Positions 1 to 8,017 of a DNA stretch of 24,179 nt are shown in pieces (position 1 is the stretch's first letter; each line of letters begins with the position of its first letter). A model generated the notes under the pieces. It did not search any database and was not told where the DNA came from. It saw nothing but the letters and a program-made list of their open reading frames with translations. The DNA is taken from the NCBI GenBank assembly GCA_041497995.1, contig JBGQHM010000060.1, forward strand, positions 1-24,179. Direction: 5' to 3'. The translations under genes were made by a program, and so were the position numbers. This stretch comes from DATKMS01 sp041497995. GTDB taxonomy: Bacteria; Desulfobacterota; Binatia; HRBIN30.

Positions 1-492
1 GCGCGAGACGCCGCCGGTCGAGGCGCGCACTGGATCTGGGTTTACCACGCGCCGCCGGATCAGTCGCCGGTGAGCTGGGCGGGGACACGGCACTACGGCG
101 ACGCCGAGGTCGTGCAGTGGATTCACCAGTACGAGCCGGACATCGTGCTGACCGGCCACATCCACCAAGCACCGTTCCGCGCCGGCGGCTCGTGGGTCGA
201 TCGCATCGGTACGACCTGGGTCTTCAACGCCGGCCGGCAGATTGGGCCGTGTCCCACCTACGTCGTCGTAGATACCGCCCGGATGCAGGCGATGTGGTTC
301 TCGTTGGATGACAACCAGGTCGTGCAGCTCGACGGGCTGCCGGCACTGCCGGCTGCCGACCTCACTCGACCTTGGGATCCGGATGCCGATCCGAACCCGG
401 CGTCGATGGCTTCCCTTGATGGTGCACCAGCGTCTCCAGCACCTCATCCACCATCGACAAGTGGCTCTCGTGATCCTCAAACTGGCGCTTGA
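1..492 (+). CDS. Metallophosphoesterase (calcineurin-like), C-terminal part
   Basis: This frame is open from the first base, so the 5' end of the gene lies outside the window and only the last 163 codons are seen. A YHAPP stretch near the start of the window and TGHIHQAPF further on match the late metal-binding histidine motifs (the GHxH block) of calcineurin-like phosphoesterases. The following VFNAGRQIG and YVVVD strands also fit the end of that beta-sandwich fold. The family hydrolyses phosphomono- or diesters with two metal ions; the substrate cannot be told from this fragment. After about codon 120 the protein turns into a Pro/Ala/Ser/Asp-rich tail. That tail is exactly the part overlapping the minus-strand gene that ends at 362, so it may be unstructured read-through rather than a domain. 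The family call is fairly safe; the specific enzyme is unknown. Confidence 0.8.
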   Translation, partial: ARDAAGRGAHWIWVYHAPPDQSPVSWAGTRHYGDAEVVQWIHQYEPDIVLTGHIHQAPFRAGGSWVDRIGTTWVFNAGRQIGPCPTYVVVDTARMQAMWFSLDDNQVVQLDGLPALPAADLTRPWDPDADPNPASMASLDGAPASPAPHPPSTSGSRDPQTGA

Positions 493-850
493 GATCCACG
501 AGATAGCTGGTCACCGACTGTAAGCGCTTCGCCAACAGGCGCGCCAGGCTCAGAGCGATCACAGGACGGGACTGCAGAAACGCCAGCGGGTCGGCGGCGA
601 CGAAGAGCGTGGCATCTGTGAGCGCCCGCACCGTGGCCATGTGCGGCGAGTCGAGCAGCACCGACACTTCCCCAAAGAATGCTCCAGGCATACCGACGGT
701 GGCAATCTGCAAGTCACCCTTGCAGACCTCAACGGTACCGCTCGCCAACACGTACAACACGCCAGCGCGCGCGCCTTCCTCGAGGAGCACCTCGCCCGCT
801 CGAAAGGTCCGCTGCGGCAATCCGCCACACAGATCGACGATCTCAGTCAT
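362..850 (-). CDS. Stand-alone cyclic-nucleotide-binding-fold protein (Crp-like sensor, no DNA-binding domain)
   Basis: The 162-residue protein is a single cNMP-binding (cupin-like) domain: residues about 10-120 show the beta-roll pattern RTFRAGEVLLEEG, VLYVLASGTVEV and FFGEVSVLLDSP. A C-terminal helical segment with no helix-turn-helix follows, so it is not a complete Crp/Fnr regulator. G60 and E61 of the phosphate-binding cassette are present. The Arg-Ser pair that holds the cyclic phosphate in E. coli CRP is His70-Met71 here, so cAMP binding is doubtful. The role is unknown; such proteins may sense a ligand or regulate a partner. The gene diverges from the AidB-like dehydrogenase across an 82-bp gap holding a 9-bp inverted repeat. 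Its 3' end overlaps the phosphoesterase gene by 131 bp. The start at 850 is the only good Met before the domain; the ribosome-binding site is weak. Confidence 0.85.
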   Translation of the reverse strand: MTEIVDLCGGLPQRTFRAGEVLLEEGARAGVLYVLASGTVEVCKGDLQIATVGMPGAFFGEVSVLLDSPHMATVRALTDATLFVAADPLAFLQSRPVIALSLARLLAKRLQSVTSYLVDLKRQFEDHESHLSMVDEVLETLVHHQGKPSTPGSDRHPDPKVE

Positions 851-932
851 GCCTGATCTGCAGCTTGAAGATCAGATCAGGACTTGTCAAACCACTGGTC
901 AACGACGCCCGGGTCGCGCTACGCTCTCGACC
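851..932. promoter_or_regulatory. Divergent intergenic region with 9-bp inverted repeat (candidate operator)
   Basis: The 82 bp between the two divergent starts hold a perfect inverted repeat, CCTGATCTG at 852-860 and CAGATCAGG at 873-881, separated by 12 bp. Two similar half-sites follow, TTGTCAA (884-890) and TGGTCAA (896-902). On the minus strand 885-890 reads TTGACA and could be a -35 element, but I see no good -10 at the right distance. The repeat spacing fits a dimeric regulator; which one is not known. Confidence 0.4.
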
Positions 933-2702
933 ATGACTACTGTGGCGCAGCCTCTCAGGCCCGCACCGGACGCCATGCCGGCGACGCGCGGGCTCAACTT
1001 TTATCTGGCCGACCCGAACCTGGAGTTCATCTGCTCCACCGTGATGGACCCAGACACCTTCGAGCGGGCGCGGCCACATCTGACCGACATGGGTGCCGTG
1101 GCTGGCAGCGATCTCGATGCGCTCGCCGCGGAGGCAGACCGCAACCCGCCACTGCTACGTGCCTTCGATGCGCGCGGTGTGCGTGTCGACGAAATCGTGC
1201 GCCATCCGGCGTACGTTGCGATGGAACGCCTCGCCTTTGCGCGCTTTGGGCTCGCGGCCATGTCGCACCGGGGTGGCGTCCTCGGCTGGGCAGACAAGGT
1301 ACCCCACGTCGTGAAGTACGCGCTGTCGTATCTGTTCGCGCAATCCGAATTCGGCCTCCTCTGCCCGGTGTCAGTCAGTGATTCGACGTCGCGCATGCTG
1401 CGTTGGTACGGCAGCGACGAATTGAAGAAGGCGTACCTTCCCAAGCTCACGACCACCGACTTCGACGAGCTCTGGCAGGGGACGCAGTGGATGACGGAGA
1501 AGACCGGCGGTTCCGATGTCGGTACGAGCACGACGTTGGCGCGGCGCGACGGCGTCGGCACGTGGAGGCTGTGGGGCGACAAGTGGTTCTGCTCGAACGC
1601 CAACGCCGACGTGGCGATCACGCTGGCACGTCCCGAAGGCGCTCCGGCCGGCACCAAAGGCCTCGGGATGTTCCTGGTGCCGAAGGTTCTGCCCGACGGC
1701 AGCAAGAACGCGTGGACCATCAACCGGCTCAAGGACAAGCTCGGGTCGCGCTCGATGGCCACCGGTGAGGTGACGTACGCGGGCGCCGTGGCGTACGTCG
1801 TTGGCGATCTCGCGAAGGGCTTCAAGCAGATGATGGAGATGGTCAACGTCTCACGCCTCTCCAACGCCATGCGCGCCGCCGGCATCATGCGCCGCTGCTT
1901 GCTGGAGTCGTTGGTGCATGCGCGCCACCGGGCCGCCTTCGGCCAGGCGCTCATCGAGCTGCCGTTGCTCCGCACCAACCTCCTCGACATGCTGCTCGAC
2001 GCGGAAGCCGCGGCGTCGGTCGTGTTGAACGCCGCGGCGGCACTCGACCGGTGGGACGGGGGCGCGCAGGCGGATCGCAAGCTCTTCCGTGTGCTGACGC
2101 CGCTGGCGAAGTACTGGATCACCGCCCGTGCGCGCGTAGTCGCGGGTGAAGCGATGAACGTCCGCGGCGGCAACGGCTACATCGAGGAATGGGTGAACGC
2201 GCGCCTGTTGCGCGACAGTTTCCTCGGCGCGATTTGGGAGGGTGCTTCCAACGTCGTCGCCCTCGACGTACAGCGTGCGCTGTTGCGCGATGACGGGCAG
2301 AGTGCGCTGTTCGATCTGATCACCCAACGGCTCGACGGCGTGACCGAGCCGGTCGCGCGAGCAGCTGTGGATGCCGTTCGTGCGGCGTTGCGCGACGCGG
2401 CCGCGCGGATCGCCGCCTGGCCGGCGTTGTCACGAGCGGAGCGCGAGTTGGGCGCACGGCCCGTTGCCGACGTTCTCTATCATTGCCTTGCGGCCGCGCT
2501 GCTGTTGTCGGAAGGACAGATGCTGCACGGGCGATCGCGAGATTGCAGGAAGTTTCTCGCGGCTGCACTCTACGTCCGCAAGTGGCTGCGCCTGACGGAT
2601 CTCGGTCAGCCGGTCTTCTCACCGCAGCATCTCGAGTGGCTCAACGCCCTCGCCGACTGGACGCCCGTCGACGCGAGCGCACTAGACCATACCCTGGATT
2701 GA
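933..2702 (+). CDS. AidB-like acyl-CoA dehydrogenase family flavoprotein
   Basis: This 589-residue protein aligns by eye with E. coli AidB (541 aa). Shared landmarks are an N-terminal RGLNFYLADP block, MTEKTGGSDV (187-196, flavin contact), a GDKWFCSNANAD strand, LKDKLGSRSMATGEV, and AIWEGASNV, where Glu436 lies at the family's catalytic-base position. A C-terminal helical extension follows, as in AidB. The family binds FAD. AidB itself is induced by alkylation damage and binds DNA, while homologues in other bacteria may be true acyl-CoA dehydrogenases, so the substrate here is open. The frame runs upstream to 609, but that part is antisense to the neighbouring gene; I start at ATG 933, which retains the conserved N-terminus. 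No clear Shine-Dalgarno sequence precedes it; ATG 975 is an alternative. The acetyltransferase gene follows after 11 bp. Confidence 0.88.
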   Translation: MTTVAQPLRPAPDAMPATRGLNFYLADPNLEFICSTVMDPDTFERARPHLTDMGAVAGSDLDALAAEADRNPPLLRAFDARGVRVDEIVRHPAYVAMERLAFARFGLAAMSHRGGVLGWADKVPHVVKYALSYLFAQSEFGLLCPVSVSDSTSRMLRWYGSDELKKAYLPKLTTTDFDELWQGTQWMTEKTGGSDVGTSTTLARRDGVGTWRLWGDKWFCSNANADVAITLARPEGAPAGTKGLGMFLVPKVLPDGSKNAWTINRLKDKLGSRSMATGEVTYAGAVAYVVGDLAKGFKQMMEMVNVSRLSNAMRAAGIMRRCLLESLVHARHRAAFGQALIELPLLRTNLLDMLLDAEAAASVVLNAAAALDRWDGGAQADRKLFRVLTPLAKYWITARARVVAGEAMNVRGGNGYIEEWVNARLLRDSFLGAIWEGASNVVALDVQRALLRDDGQSALFDLITQRLDGVTEPVARAAVDAVRAALRDAAARIAAWPALSRAERELGARPVADVLYHCLAAALLLSEGQMLHGRSRDCRKFLAAALYVRKWLRLTDLGQPVFSPQHLEWLNALADWTPVDASALDHTLD

Positions 2703-2713
2703 CCGTAGCTAAG

Positions 2714-3337
2714 ATGACTGACGAGCCCGTGCGGGTGATGGAGTCTCCACTGCGTGTACCACCGCTCGAAACGCTGCGGCTCGTGATCCGGCCGTTCTGC
2801 GCTGCCGACCTGCAAGCCCTCCACCACCTTCTGGACGTCGAATTGGTAGAGGCCGACTTTGGTACCGATGGCGTGATGACACTACATGAGCGCGAAGAAT
2901 GGCTGCAATGGTCGATTGTGAACTACGAGCAGCTGGCGCGGCTCTATCAGCCGCCATACGGAGATCGGGCCATCGTGCTTAGGGAGACGGACCAGCTGAT
3001 CGGTGCCTGCGGCTTCGTCCCGAGCTTTGGCCCCTTCGACCAACTCGTCGCTCCGGAGGCATCCCGGTATTCTCCTGAGTTCGGATTGTTCTACGCCGTG
3101 TCACCGTCCTACCAACGCCAAGGATATGCAGTGGAGGCGGTGCGTGCCTTGATCGACTACGCGTTCCAGCAGCTCCACTTGCAACGCGTCGTGGCGACGA
3201 CGACCTACAATAACGCAGCTTCCATCCGTGTGATGCAGAAGCTCGGCATGACGATCGAGCGCAATCCATTGCCGGACCCGTCGTGGTTCCAGGTCGTCGG
3301 CGTGCTTGAGAATCCGAGCCGGCCCGCTGTGGATTGA
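2714..3337 (+). CDS. GNAT-family N-acetyltransferase (RimJ/RimL-like)
   Basis: The 207-residue product has the order typical of the acetyltransferase_3 group: ETLRLVIRPFCAADL near residue 20, a long helical middle, FGLFYAVSPSYQRQGYAVEAVRALIDYAF (123-151) with the Q/R-x-x-G-x acetyl-CoA pyrophosphate loop, and NNAASIRVMQKLGM (166-179). These enzymes move an acetyl group from acetyl-CoA to an amine, often a protein N-terminus or an antibiotic; the acceptor cannot be predicted here. ATG 2714 lies 11 bp after the AidB-like gene, implying co-transcription. The reading frame extends further upstream within that gene, but only the part from 2714 has the domain. ATG 2738 is a second possible start. 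No obvious ribosome-binding site is visible for either. Confidence 0.85.
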   Translation: MTDEPVRVMESPLRVPPLETLRLVIRPFCAADLQALHHLLDVELVEADFGTDGVMTLHEREEWLQWSIVNYEQLARLYQPPYGDRAIVLRETDQLIGACGFVPSFGPFDQLVAPEASRYSPEFGLFYAVSPSYQRQGYAVEAVRALIDYAFQQLHLQRVVATTTYNNAASIRVMQKLGMTIERNPLPDPSWFQVVGVLENPSRPAVD

Positions 3338-3397
3338 ATCACGCCCACGCACCTTGACTTCAACCCGGCACAGCGGCACCTTCGCCATCTGTCCGCC

Positions 3398-6241
3398 ATG
3401 GCTCAGCACATCGTCGTCACTGGCGCGCGCCAGCATAATCTCAAGAACATCACGGTCGAGATTCCGCGTGACCAGCTCGTAGTGATCACCGGCTTGTCCG
3501 GCTCCGGCAAGTCGTCGCTGGCGTTCGATACCATCTACGCCGAAGGGCAGCGGCGTTACGTCGAGTCGCTGTCGGCCTATGCGCGACAGTTCCTCGAGCA
3601 GATGGAGAAGCCCGACGTCGACTCCATCGAAGGCCTGTCGCCGGCGATTTCGATCGAGCAGAAGACGACGAGCAAGAACCCGCGCTCGACGGTCGGCACG
3701 GTCACCGAGATCTATGACTACCTGCGTCTCCTGTTCGCGCGGATCGGCAAGCCGTACTGCTACAACTGCGGTCGCGAGATCACGCCGCAGACGATTCAGC
3801 AGATCGTCGACCGCATCATGAAATTGCCGGCGAGCAGTCGCATCCATGTCCTGGCGCCGATCATCCGCGGCCGCAAGGGCGAGTACCGCAAGGAGCTGAT
3901 CGATTTGCGCAAGGCAGGCTTCGTACGCGCGCGCATCGACGGCAAGCTGCGCGACCTAGCCGACGACATCTCCCTGACGAAGAACAACAAGCACACCATC
4001 GAGGTGCTCGTCGACCGGCTCACCATCCGTAGCGGCATCGAGAAGCGGCTGGCCGACTCACTCGACGTGGCGTTCAGGCACGGAGACGAGGTGGCGAAAA
4101 TCGAGGTGCTTGGCGACGGCGCCGACGGCGTGAAGGAGGAGATCCTCTTCAGCCAGAAGTTCGCATGCGTCGTCTGCGGAATCTCATATCCGGAGCTGAC
4201 GCCACGCATGTTCTCGTTCAACAACCCGCACGGCGCGTGTACCAGCTGCAGCGGTCTGGGAACGACGATGTACTTCGATCCGGAGCTCATCGTGCCGAAC
4301 GAGGACCTCTCACTCGCACAGGGCGCTATCGCGCCATGGGAAAGGAAAACCGGCGGGTCCTACAAGATGGTCGGCATCGAGGCGATCGCACGACACTATC
4401 GCATCAGCCTCGATACGCCATTCAAGAAGCTGCCGCAGAAGGTGAAGGACGCGATCCTCAACGGGACGGAAGACGAGATCACGTTCCTCTACGAAAAAGG
4501 ATCGCGACGGTATGAGTTCAAACGTCCCTTTGAAGGTGTCATCGCAAGTCTGGATCGCCGCCTGAAGGAGACCGACTCGGACTGGATACGCGAAGAGTTG
4601 GAAGCCTTCATGAACGTGCGGCCATGCAAGGTGTGCGGCGGCGCGCGCCTGAAGCCGGAGGCGTTGGCGGTGCGACTGCACGGCAAGTCGATCATGGAAG
4701 TCACGGCGATGTCGGTGAAGGAGGCCTTGGCGTTCTTTTCGGGCATGCCCTTGACCCGTCAGGAAGAGGACATCGCCCGGCGCATCATGAAGGAGATCGT
4801 CGAGCGACTGGGGTTCATGACCAATGTCGGCCTCGACTACCTCAGCCTCGACCGCGCCGCCGCCACCCTGTCGGGCGGTGAGGCGCAGCGCATCCGGCTG
4901 GCGACCCAGATCGGGTCGAGCCTGGTGGGCGTGTTGTACATTCTCGATGAGCCGTCGATCGGCCTGCATCAACGCGACAATGCGCGACTGCTGGAGACGC
5001 TGAAGCGGCTGCGCGATCTCGGCAACACGGTGCTCGTGGTGGAGCACGACCGCGACGCGATTCTGGAAGCCAATCACGTCATCGATATGGGCCCCGGCGC
5101 GGGTGTGCATGGCGGCCACATTGTCGCCGAGGGTACGCCGGAGGAAATCGCCGCCAACCCCAACTCACTCACCGGCAAGTACCTCTCCGGCGCGCTGGAG
5201 ATCCCGATTCCGTCGCAGCGGCGGTCCGGGACCGGCTGGACGTTGACCATCAAGGGCGCGCGGCAGAACAATCTGCAGAACGTCACCGTCGGCATCCCGC
5301 TCGGGACGATGACCTGCGTGACCGGGGTGTCAGGCTCGGGCAAGAGCTCGTTGGTGATCGATACGCTCTACCGCGCGCTGGCGCACCGCTTCTATGGCTC
5401 GAAGGAGAAGCCCGGTGCGCACGACGAGATCAAGGGCTGGCAGCTGCTTGACAAGGTGATCGACATCGACCAGGCGCCTATCGGTCGTACGCCCCGGTCG
5501 AACCCCGCTACTTACACGGGCCTCTTCACTCATATTCGCGACCTGTTTGCACAGTTGCCCGAGGCGCGTGTGCGCGGTTACGGGCCCGGGCGTTTCTCGT
5601 TCAATGTGAAGGGCGGTCGTTGCGAGGCCTGCTCCGGCGATGGCTTGATCAAGATCGAGATGCACTTCCTGCCCGACGTGTTCGTCACCTGTGAGGTGTG
5701 CGACGGCCGGCGCTACAATCGCGAGACGCTCGAAGTGCGGTACAAGGGCAAGAGCATCGCCGAGGTCCTCGACATGACCGTGGGCCAAGCACTGGACTTC
5801 CTCGCCAATCTGCCGGCGATCCGCAACAAGCTCGAAACGCTGCGCGACGTGGGTCTCGACTACATCCACCTGGGCCAGTCGGCGACCACCCTCTCCGGCG
5901 GGGAGGCACAACGCGTCAAGCTGTCGAAGGAGCTCAGCCGCCGAGCTACAGGTCGGACGCTGTACATTCTCGATGAGCCGACAACCGGGCTTCACTTCGA
6001 CGATATTAAGCGGCTCTTATCTGTTCTGTCGCGGCTGGCCGACGCCGGCAACACCGTCGTGGTCATCGAGCACAACTTGGACGTCATCAAAACCGCTGAT
6101 TACGTAGTCGATTTAGGCCCGGACGGTGGTGACGGTGGCGGCCGCATCGTCGCTGTCGGCTCGCCAGAAGAAGTCGCACGCACACGCGGCTCGAGCACCG
6201 GCGAGTTTCTCCGCCGGATCCTCCCCGAGATGGCCGCCTAG
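3398..6241 (+). CDS. uvrA: Excinuclease ABC subunit A
   Basis: The 947-residue protein is full length for UvrA, the ATPase that scans DNA and loads UvrB at lesions in nucleotide-excision repair. It has two ABC modules. Walker A motifs are GLSGSGKSS (32-40) and GVSGSGKSS (643-651). Both LSGGEAQR signatures and both Walker B stretches (LYILDEPSIGL, LYILDEPTTGL) are intact. The zinc modules are complete: Cys257/260/281/284 in the first half and Cys742/745/765/768 in the second. A further CxxC pair sits at 121-124. The start MAQHIVVTGARQHNLKN is the standard UvrA N-terminus, so ATG 3398 is secure even though no Shine-Dalgarno sequence precedes it. It stands 60 bp after the acetyltransferase gene. 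I found no SOS (LexA-type) box in that gap. Confidence 0.98.
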   Translation: MAQHIVVTGARQHNLKNITVEIPRDQLVVITGLSGSGKSSLAFDTIYAEGQRRYVESLSAYARQFLEQMEKPDVDSIEGLSPAISIEQKTTSKNPRSTVGTVTEIYDYLRLLFARIGKPYCYNCGREITPQTIQQIVDRIMKLPASSRIHVLAPIIRGRKGEYRKELIDLRKAGFVRARIDGKLRDLADDISLTKNNKHTIEVLVDRLTIRSGIEKRLADSLDVAFRHGDEVAKIEVLGDGADGVKEEILFSQKFACVVCGISYPELTPRMFSFNNPHGACTSCSGLGTTMYFDPELIVPNEDLSLAQGAIAPWERKTGGSYKMVGIEAIARHYRISLDTPFKKLPQKVKDAILNGTEDEITFLYEKGSRRYEFKRPFEGVIASLDRRLKETDSDWIREELEAFMNVRPCKVCGGARLKPEALAVRLHGKSIMEVTAMSVKEALAFFSGMPLTRQEEDIARRIMKEIVERLGFMTNVGLDYLSLDRAAATLSGGEAQRIRLATQIGSSLVGVLYILDEPSIGLHQRDNARLLETLKRLRDLGNTVLVVEHDRDAILEANHVIDMGPGAGVHGGHIVAEGTPEEIAANPNSLTGKYLSGALEIPIPSQRRSGTGWTLTIKGARQNNLQNVTVGIPLGTMTCVTGVSGSGKSSLVIDTLYRALAHRFYGSKEKPGAHDEIKGWQLLDKVIDIDQAPIGRTPRSNPATYTGLFTHIRDLFAQLPEARVRGYGPGRFSFNVKGGRCEACSGDGLIKIEMHFLPDVFVTCEVCDGRRYNRETLEVRYKGKSIAEVLDMTVGQALDFLANLPAIRNKLETLRDVGLDYIHLGQSATTLSGGEAQRVKLSKELSRRATGRTLYILDEPTTGLHFDDIKRLLSVLSRLADAGNTVVVIEHNLDVIKTADYVVDLGPDGGDGGGRIVAVGSPEEVARTRGSSTGEFLRRILPEMAA

Positions 6242-6244
6242 GCC

Positions 6245-6271
6245 TTGACTCACTCGTAGCGCACCTATATT
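6245..6271 (+). promoter_or_regulatory. Putative sigma-70 promoter of the isc operon
   Basis: TTGACT at 6245-6250 matches the -35 consensus in five of six positions. TATATT at 6266-6271 matches the -10 in five of six, but the spacer is only 15 bp; TATTAG at 6268-6273 gives 17 bp with a poorer hexamer. It sits about 70 bp before iscS, immediately after the uvrA stop. This is a pattern match only. Confidence 0.5.
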
Positions 6272-6291
6272 AGACTCAGGAGGTCTGGATT
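6267..6291 (+). promoter_or_regulatory. Candidate IscR (Rrf2) operator overlapping the -10
   Basis: The 25 bp follow the layout of the E. coli type 1 IscR box: ATA, three bases, GACT (6273-6276), five bases, GGTC (6282-6285). About 15 of 25 positions agree with that consensus as I recall it. AGAC and GTCT arms form the inverted repeat. A further AGACC at 6296-6300 pairs perfectly with GGTCT at 6282-6286. The position over the -10 fits repression by the Rrf2 protein encoded at the end of the same operon. Confidence 0.45.
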
Positions 6292-6340
6292 AGAAAGACC
6301 AGCGGTCGGCAACCGCGAGTATGCACGCCAGGAGGATGCA

Positions 6341-7558
6341 ATGGGTCGGGTAGTTTACATGGATAATCACGCCACCACGCCGATGGATCCGCGGGTCTTG
6401 GAGGTGATGCTGCCCTACTTCACGGACAAGTTTGGCAACGCTGCCAGCCGCAATCACCAGTTCGGCTGGGATGCGGAGGCGGCCGTCGACCACGCTCGCG
6501 AACAAATCGGTCATCTCATCAACGCCAAGTCTAAGGAGATCATCTTCACGAGCGGCGCCACCGAGTCCGACAACCTCGCACTGAAGGGTGTCGTCGAGTT
6601 CTACAAGGACAAGGGCAACCACGTCATCACCGCGACGACGGAACACAAGGCGATCCTCGACACCTGCAAGGCCCTGGAGCGCACCGGCAAGGCCCAGGTC
6701 ACCTACCTGCAGGTCGACAAGTACGGCTGTATCGATCTCGACGACCTCCGCAAGGCGATCACCGACAAGACCGTGCTCATCTCCTTGATGTACGCCAACA
6801 ACGAGATCGGCTCGGTGCACCCTTTGCGGGAGATCGCCAAGCTCGCCAAGGAGAAAGGCGTCCTATTCCACAGCGACGCCACGCAGGGTGTCGGCAAGAT
6901 TCCGGTCGATGTCGAGGCTATGGGTATCGACCTGATGTCGTTCAGCGCTCACAAGCTATACGGGCCGAAGGGCTGCGGCGGGTTGTACGTGCGTTCCAAG
7001 GGTCCGCGCGTGCGCCTCACGCCGCAGATGGACGGCGGTGGGCACGAACGCGGCATGCGCTCCGGGACGCTGAACGTGCCGGGCATTGTCGGCCTCGGCA
7101 AGGCGTGTGAGCTGGCCGGTGCCGAGATGGAGACCGAAGCCGGCCGCACCATCGAGCTGCGCGAGCGCCTGCGCAAGGGTCTCTTCGATCAGCTCGACGA
7201 AGTCTACCTCAACGGCCACCCGACGAACCGTCTGCCCGGCAACCTGAACGTCAGCTTCGCGTTCGTCGAAGGCGAGTCGCTGCTGATGGGCCTGAAGGAC
7301 ATCGCGGTCTCGTCGGGCTCCGCGTGCACCTCGGCAACTTTGGAGCCGTCGTACGTGCTCAAGGCGCTCGGGGTGGGTGAGGACTTGGCTCACACGTCGA
7401 TCCGCTTCGGCCTCGGCCGCTTCAACACGCCCGAAGAGGTCGACTACGTGGTCGAGCGCGTCGTACACGAGGTGCGCCGCCTGCGCGACATGTCGCCGCT
7501 CTACGAGATGGCCAAGGAAGGCATCGACATCAAGTCGTACAATTGGGTCCGCGAGTAA
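6341..7558 (+). CDS. iscS: Cysteine desulfurase IscS
   Basis: This 405-residue PLP enzyme removes sulfur from cysteine as a persulfide and hands it to IscU. Landmarks match IscS (class I desulfurases): YMDNHATTPMDPRV at the start, His102 in TTEHKAI, DATQGVGK, the PLP lysine Lys205 in SFSAHKLYGPKG, and Cys329 in SSGSACTSATLEPSYVL, whose long loop is the class I hallmark. The C-terminus ending SPLYEMAKEGIDIKSYNW resembles the IscS tail that docks IscU. A GGAGG Shine-Dalgarno at 6331-6335 supports ATG 6341. It is the first gene of the isc operon, 99 bp after uvrA, with a probable promoter and operator in that gap. NifS is the nearest alternative name, but the downstream partners make IscS far more likely. 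Confidence 0.97.
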   Translation: MGRVVYMDNHATTPMDPRVLEVMLPYFTDKFGNAASRNHQFGWDAEAAVDHAREQIGHLINAKSKEIIFTSGATESDNLALKGVVEFYKDKGNHVITATTEHKAILDTCKALERTGKAQVTYLQVDKYGCIDLDDLRKAITDKTVLISLMYANNEIGSVHPLREIAKLAKEKGVLFHSDATQGVGKIPVDVEAMGIDLMSFSAHKLYGPKGCGGLYVRSKGPRVRLTPQMDGGGHERGMRSGTLNVPGIVGLGKACELAGAEMETEAGRTIELRERLRKGLFDQLDEVYLNGHPTNRLPGNLNVSFAFVEGESLLMGLKDIAVSSGSACTSATLEPSYVLKALGVGEDLAHTSIRFGLGRFNTPEEVDYVVERVVHEVRRLRDMSPLYEMAKEGIDIKSYNWVRE

Positions 7559-7588
7559 GACCGTCAACGAGAGTCAGAGGAGGGTCGA

Positions 7589-8005
7589 ATGGCGTACAGT
7601 AGCAAGGTCTTGGATCACTACGAGAACCCGCGCAACGTCGGTTCCTTCGCGAAGGACGAGGAGAACGTCGGCACCGGAGTCGTCGGCGCGCCCGAGTGCG
7701 GCGACGTGATGAAGCTGCAATTGAAGATCAGCGACGCCGGCGTGATCGAGGATGCCCGCTTCAAGACGTTCGGCTGCGGTAGCGCGATCGCCAGCTCCAG
7801 CTACGTTACCGAGCTGGTGAAGGGCAAGACGCTCGATGATGCCTTGCAGATCAAGAACACGCACATCGTCGAAGAGCTGGCTTTGCCGCCGGTGAAGATT
7901 CACTGCTCGGTGCTCGCCGAGGACGCGATCAAAGCGGCGATCAACGATTGGAAGAAGCGCAAGGGCGGAGCCGGAGCGCCGGGCAAGGCGGCTTCGAATC
8001 AATAG
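7589..8005 (+). CDS. iscU: Fe-S cluster scaffold IscU
   Basis: The 138-residue protein is the scaffold on which 2Fe-2S clusters are assembled. The ligands are all present and in E. coli register: Cys37 and Asp39 (ECGD), Cys63 (FGCGSAIASSS), His105 and Cys106. LPPVK at 99-103 is the short motif recognised by HscA, so scaffold and chaperone in this operon are matched. The last dozen residues (GGAGAPGKAASNQ) are a small, flexible extension beyond the usual end. The gene follows iscS by 30 bp with a GGAGG ribosome-binding site, and precedes iscA by 12 bp. Confidence 0.97.
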   Translation: MAYSSKVLDHYENPRNVGSFAKDEENVGTGVVGAPECGDVMKLQLKISDAGVIEDARFKTFGCGSAIASSSYVTELVKGKTLDDALQIKNTHIVEELALPPVKIHCSVLAEDAIKAAINDWKKRKGGAGAPGKAASNQ

Positions 8006-8017
8006 GAGGGGGTTCAC

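Noticed and set aside
609..932. Upstream extension of the AidB-like reading frame by 108 codons
   Set aside because: It is antisense to the cNMP-fold gene, shows no family similarity, and the AidB-like N-terminus begins naturally at 933.
1001..2173. 390-codon minus-strand frame
   Set aside because: Antisense of the AidB-like gene with Ser/Arg/Thr-biased composition and no domain.
3338..3397. SOS (LexA) box before uvrA
   Set aside because: ACAG and CTGT occur but in the wrong order for CTGT-N8-ACAG, and no GAAC-N4-GTTC is present.
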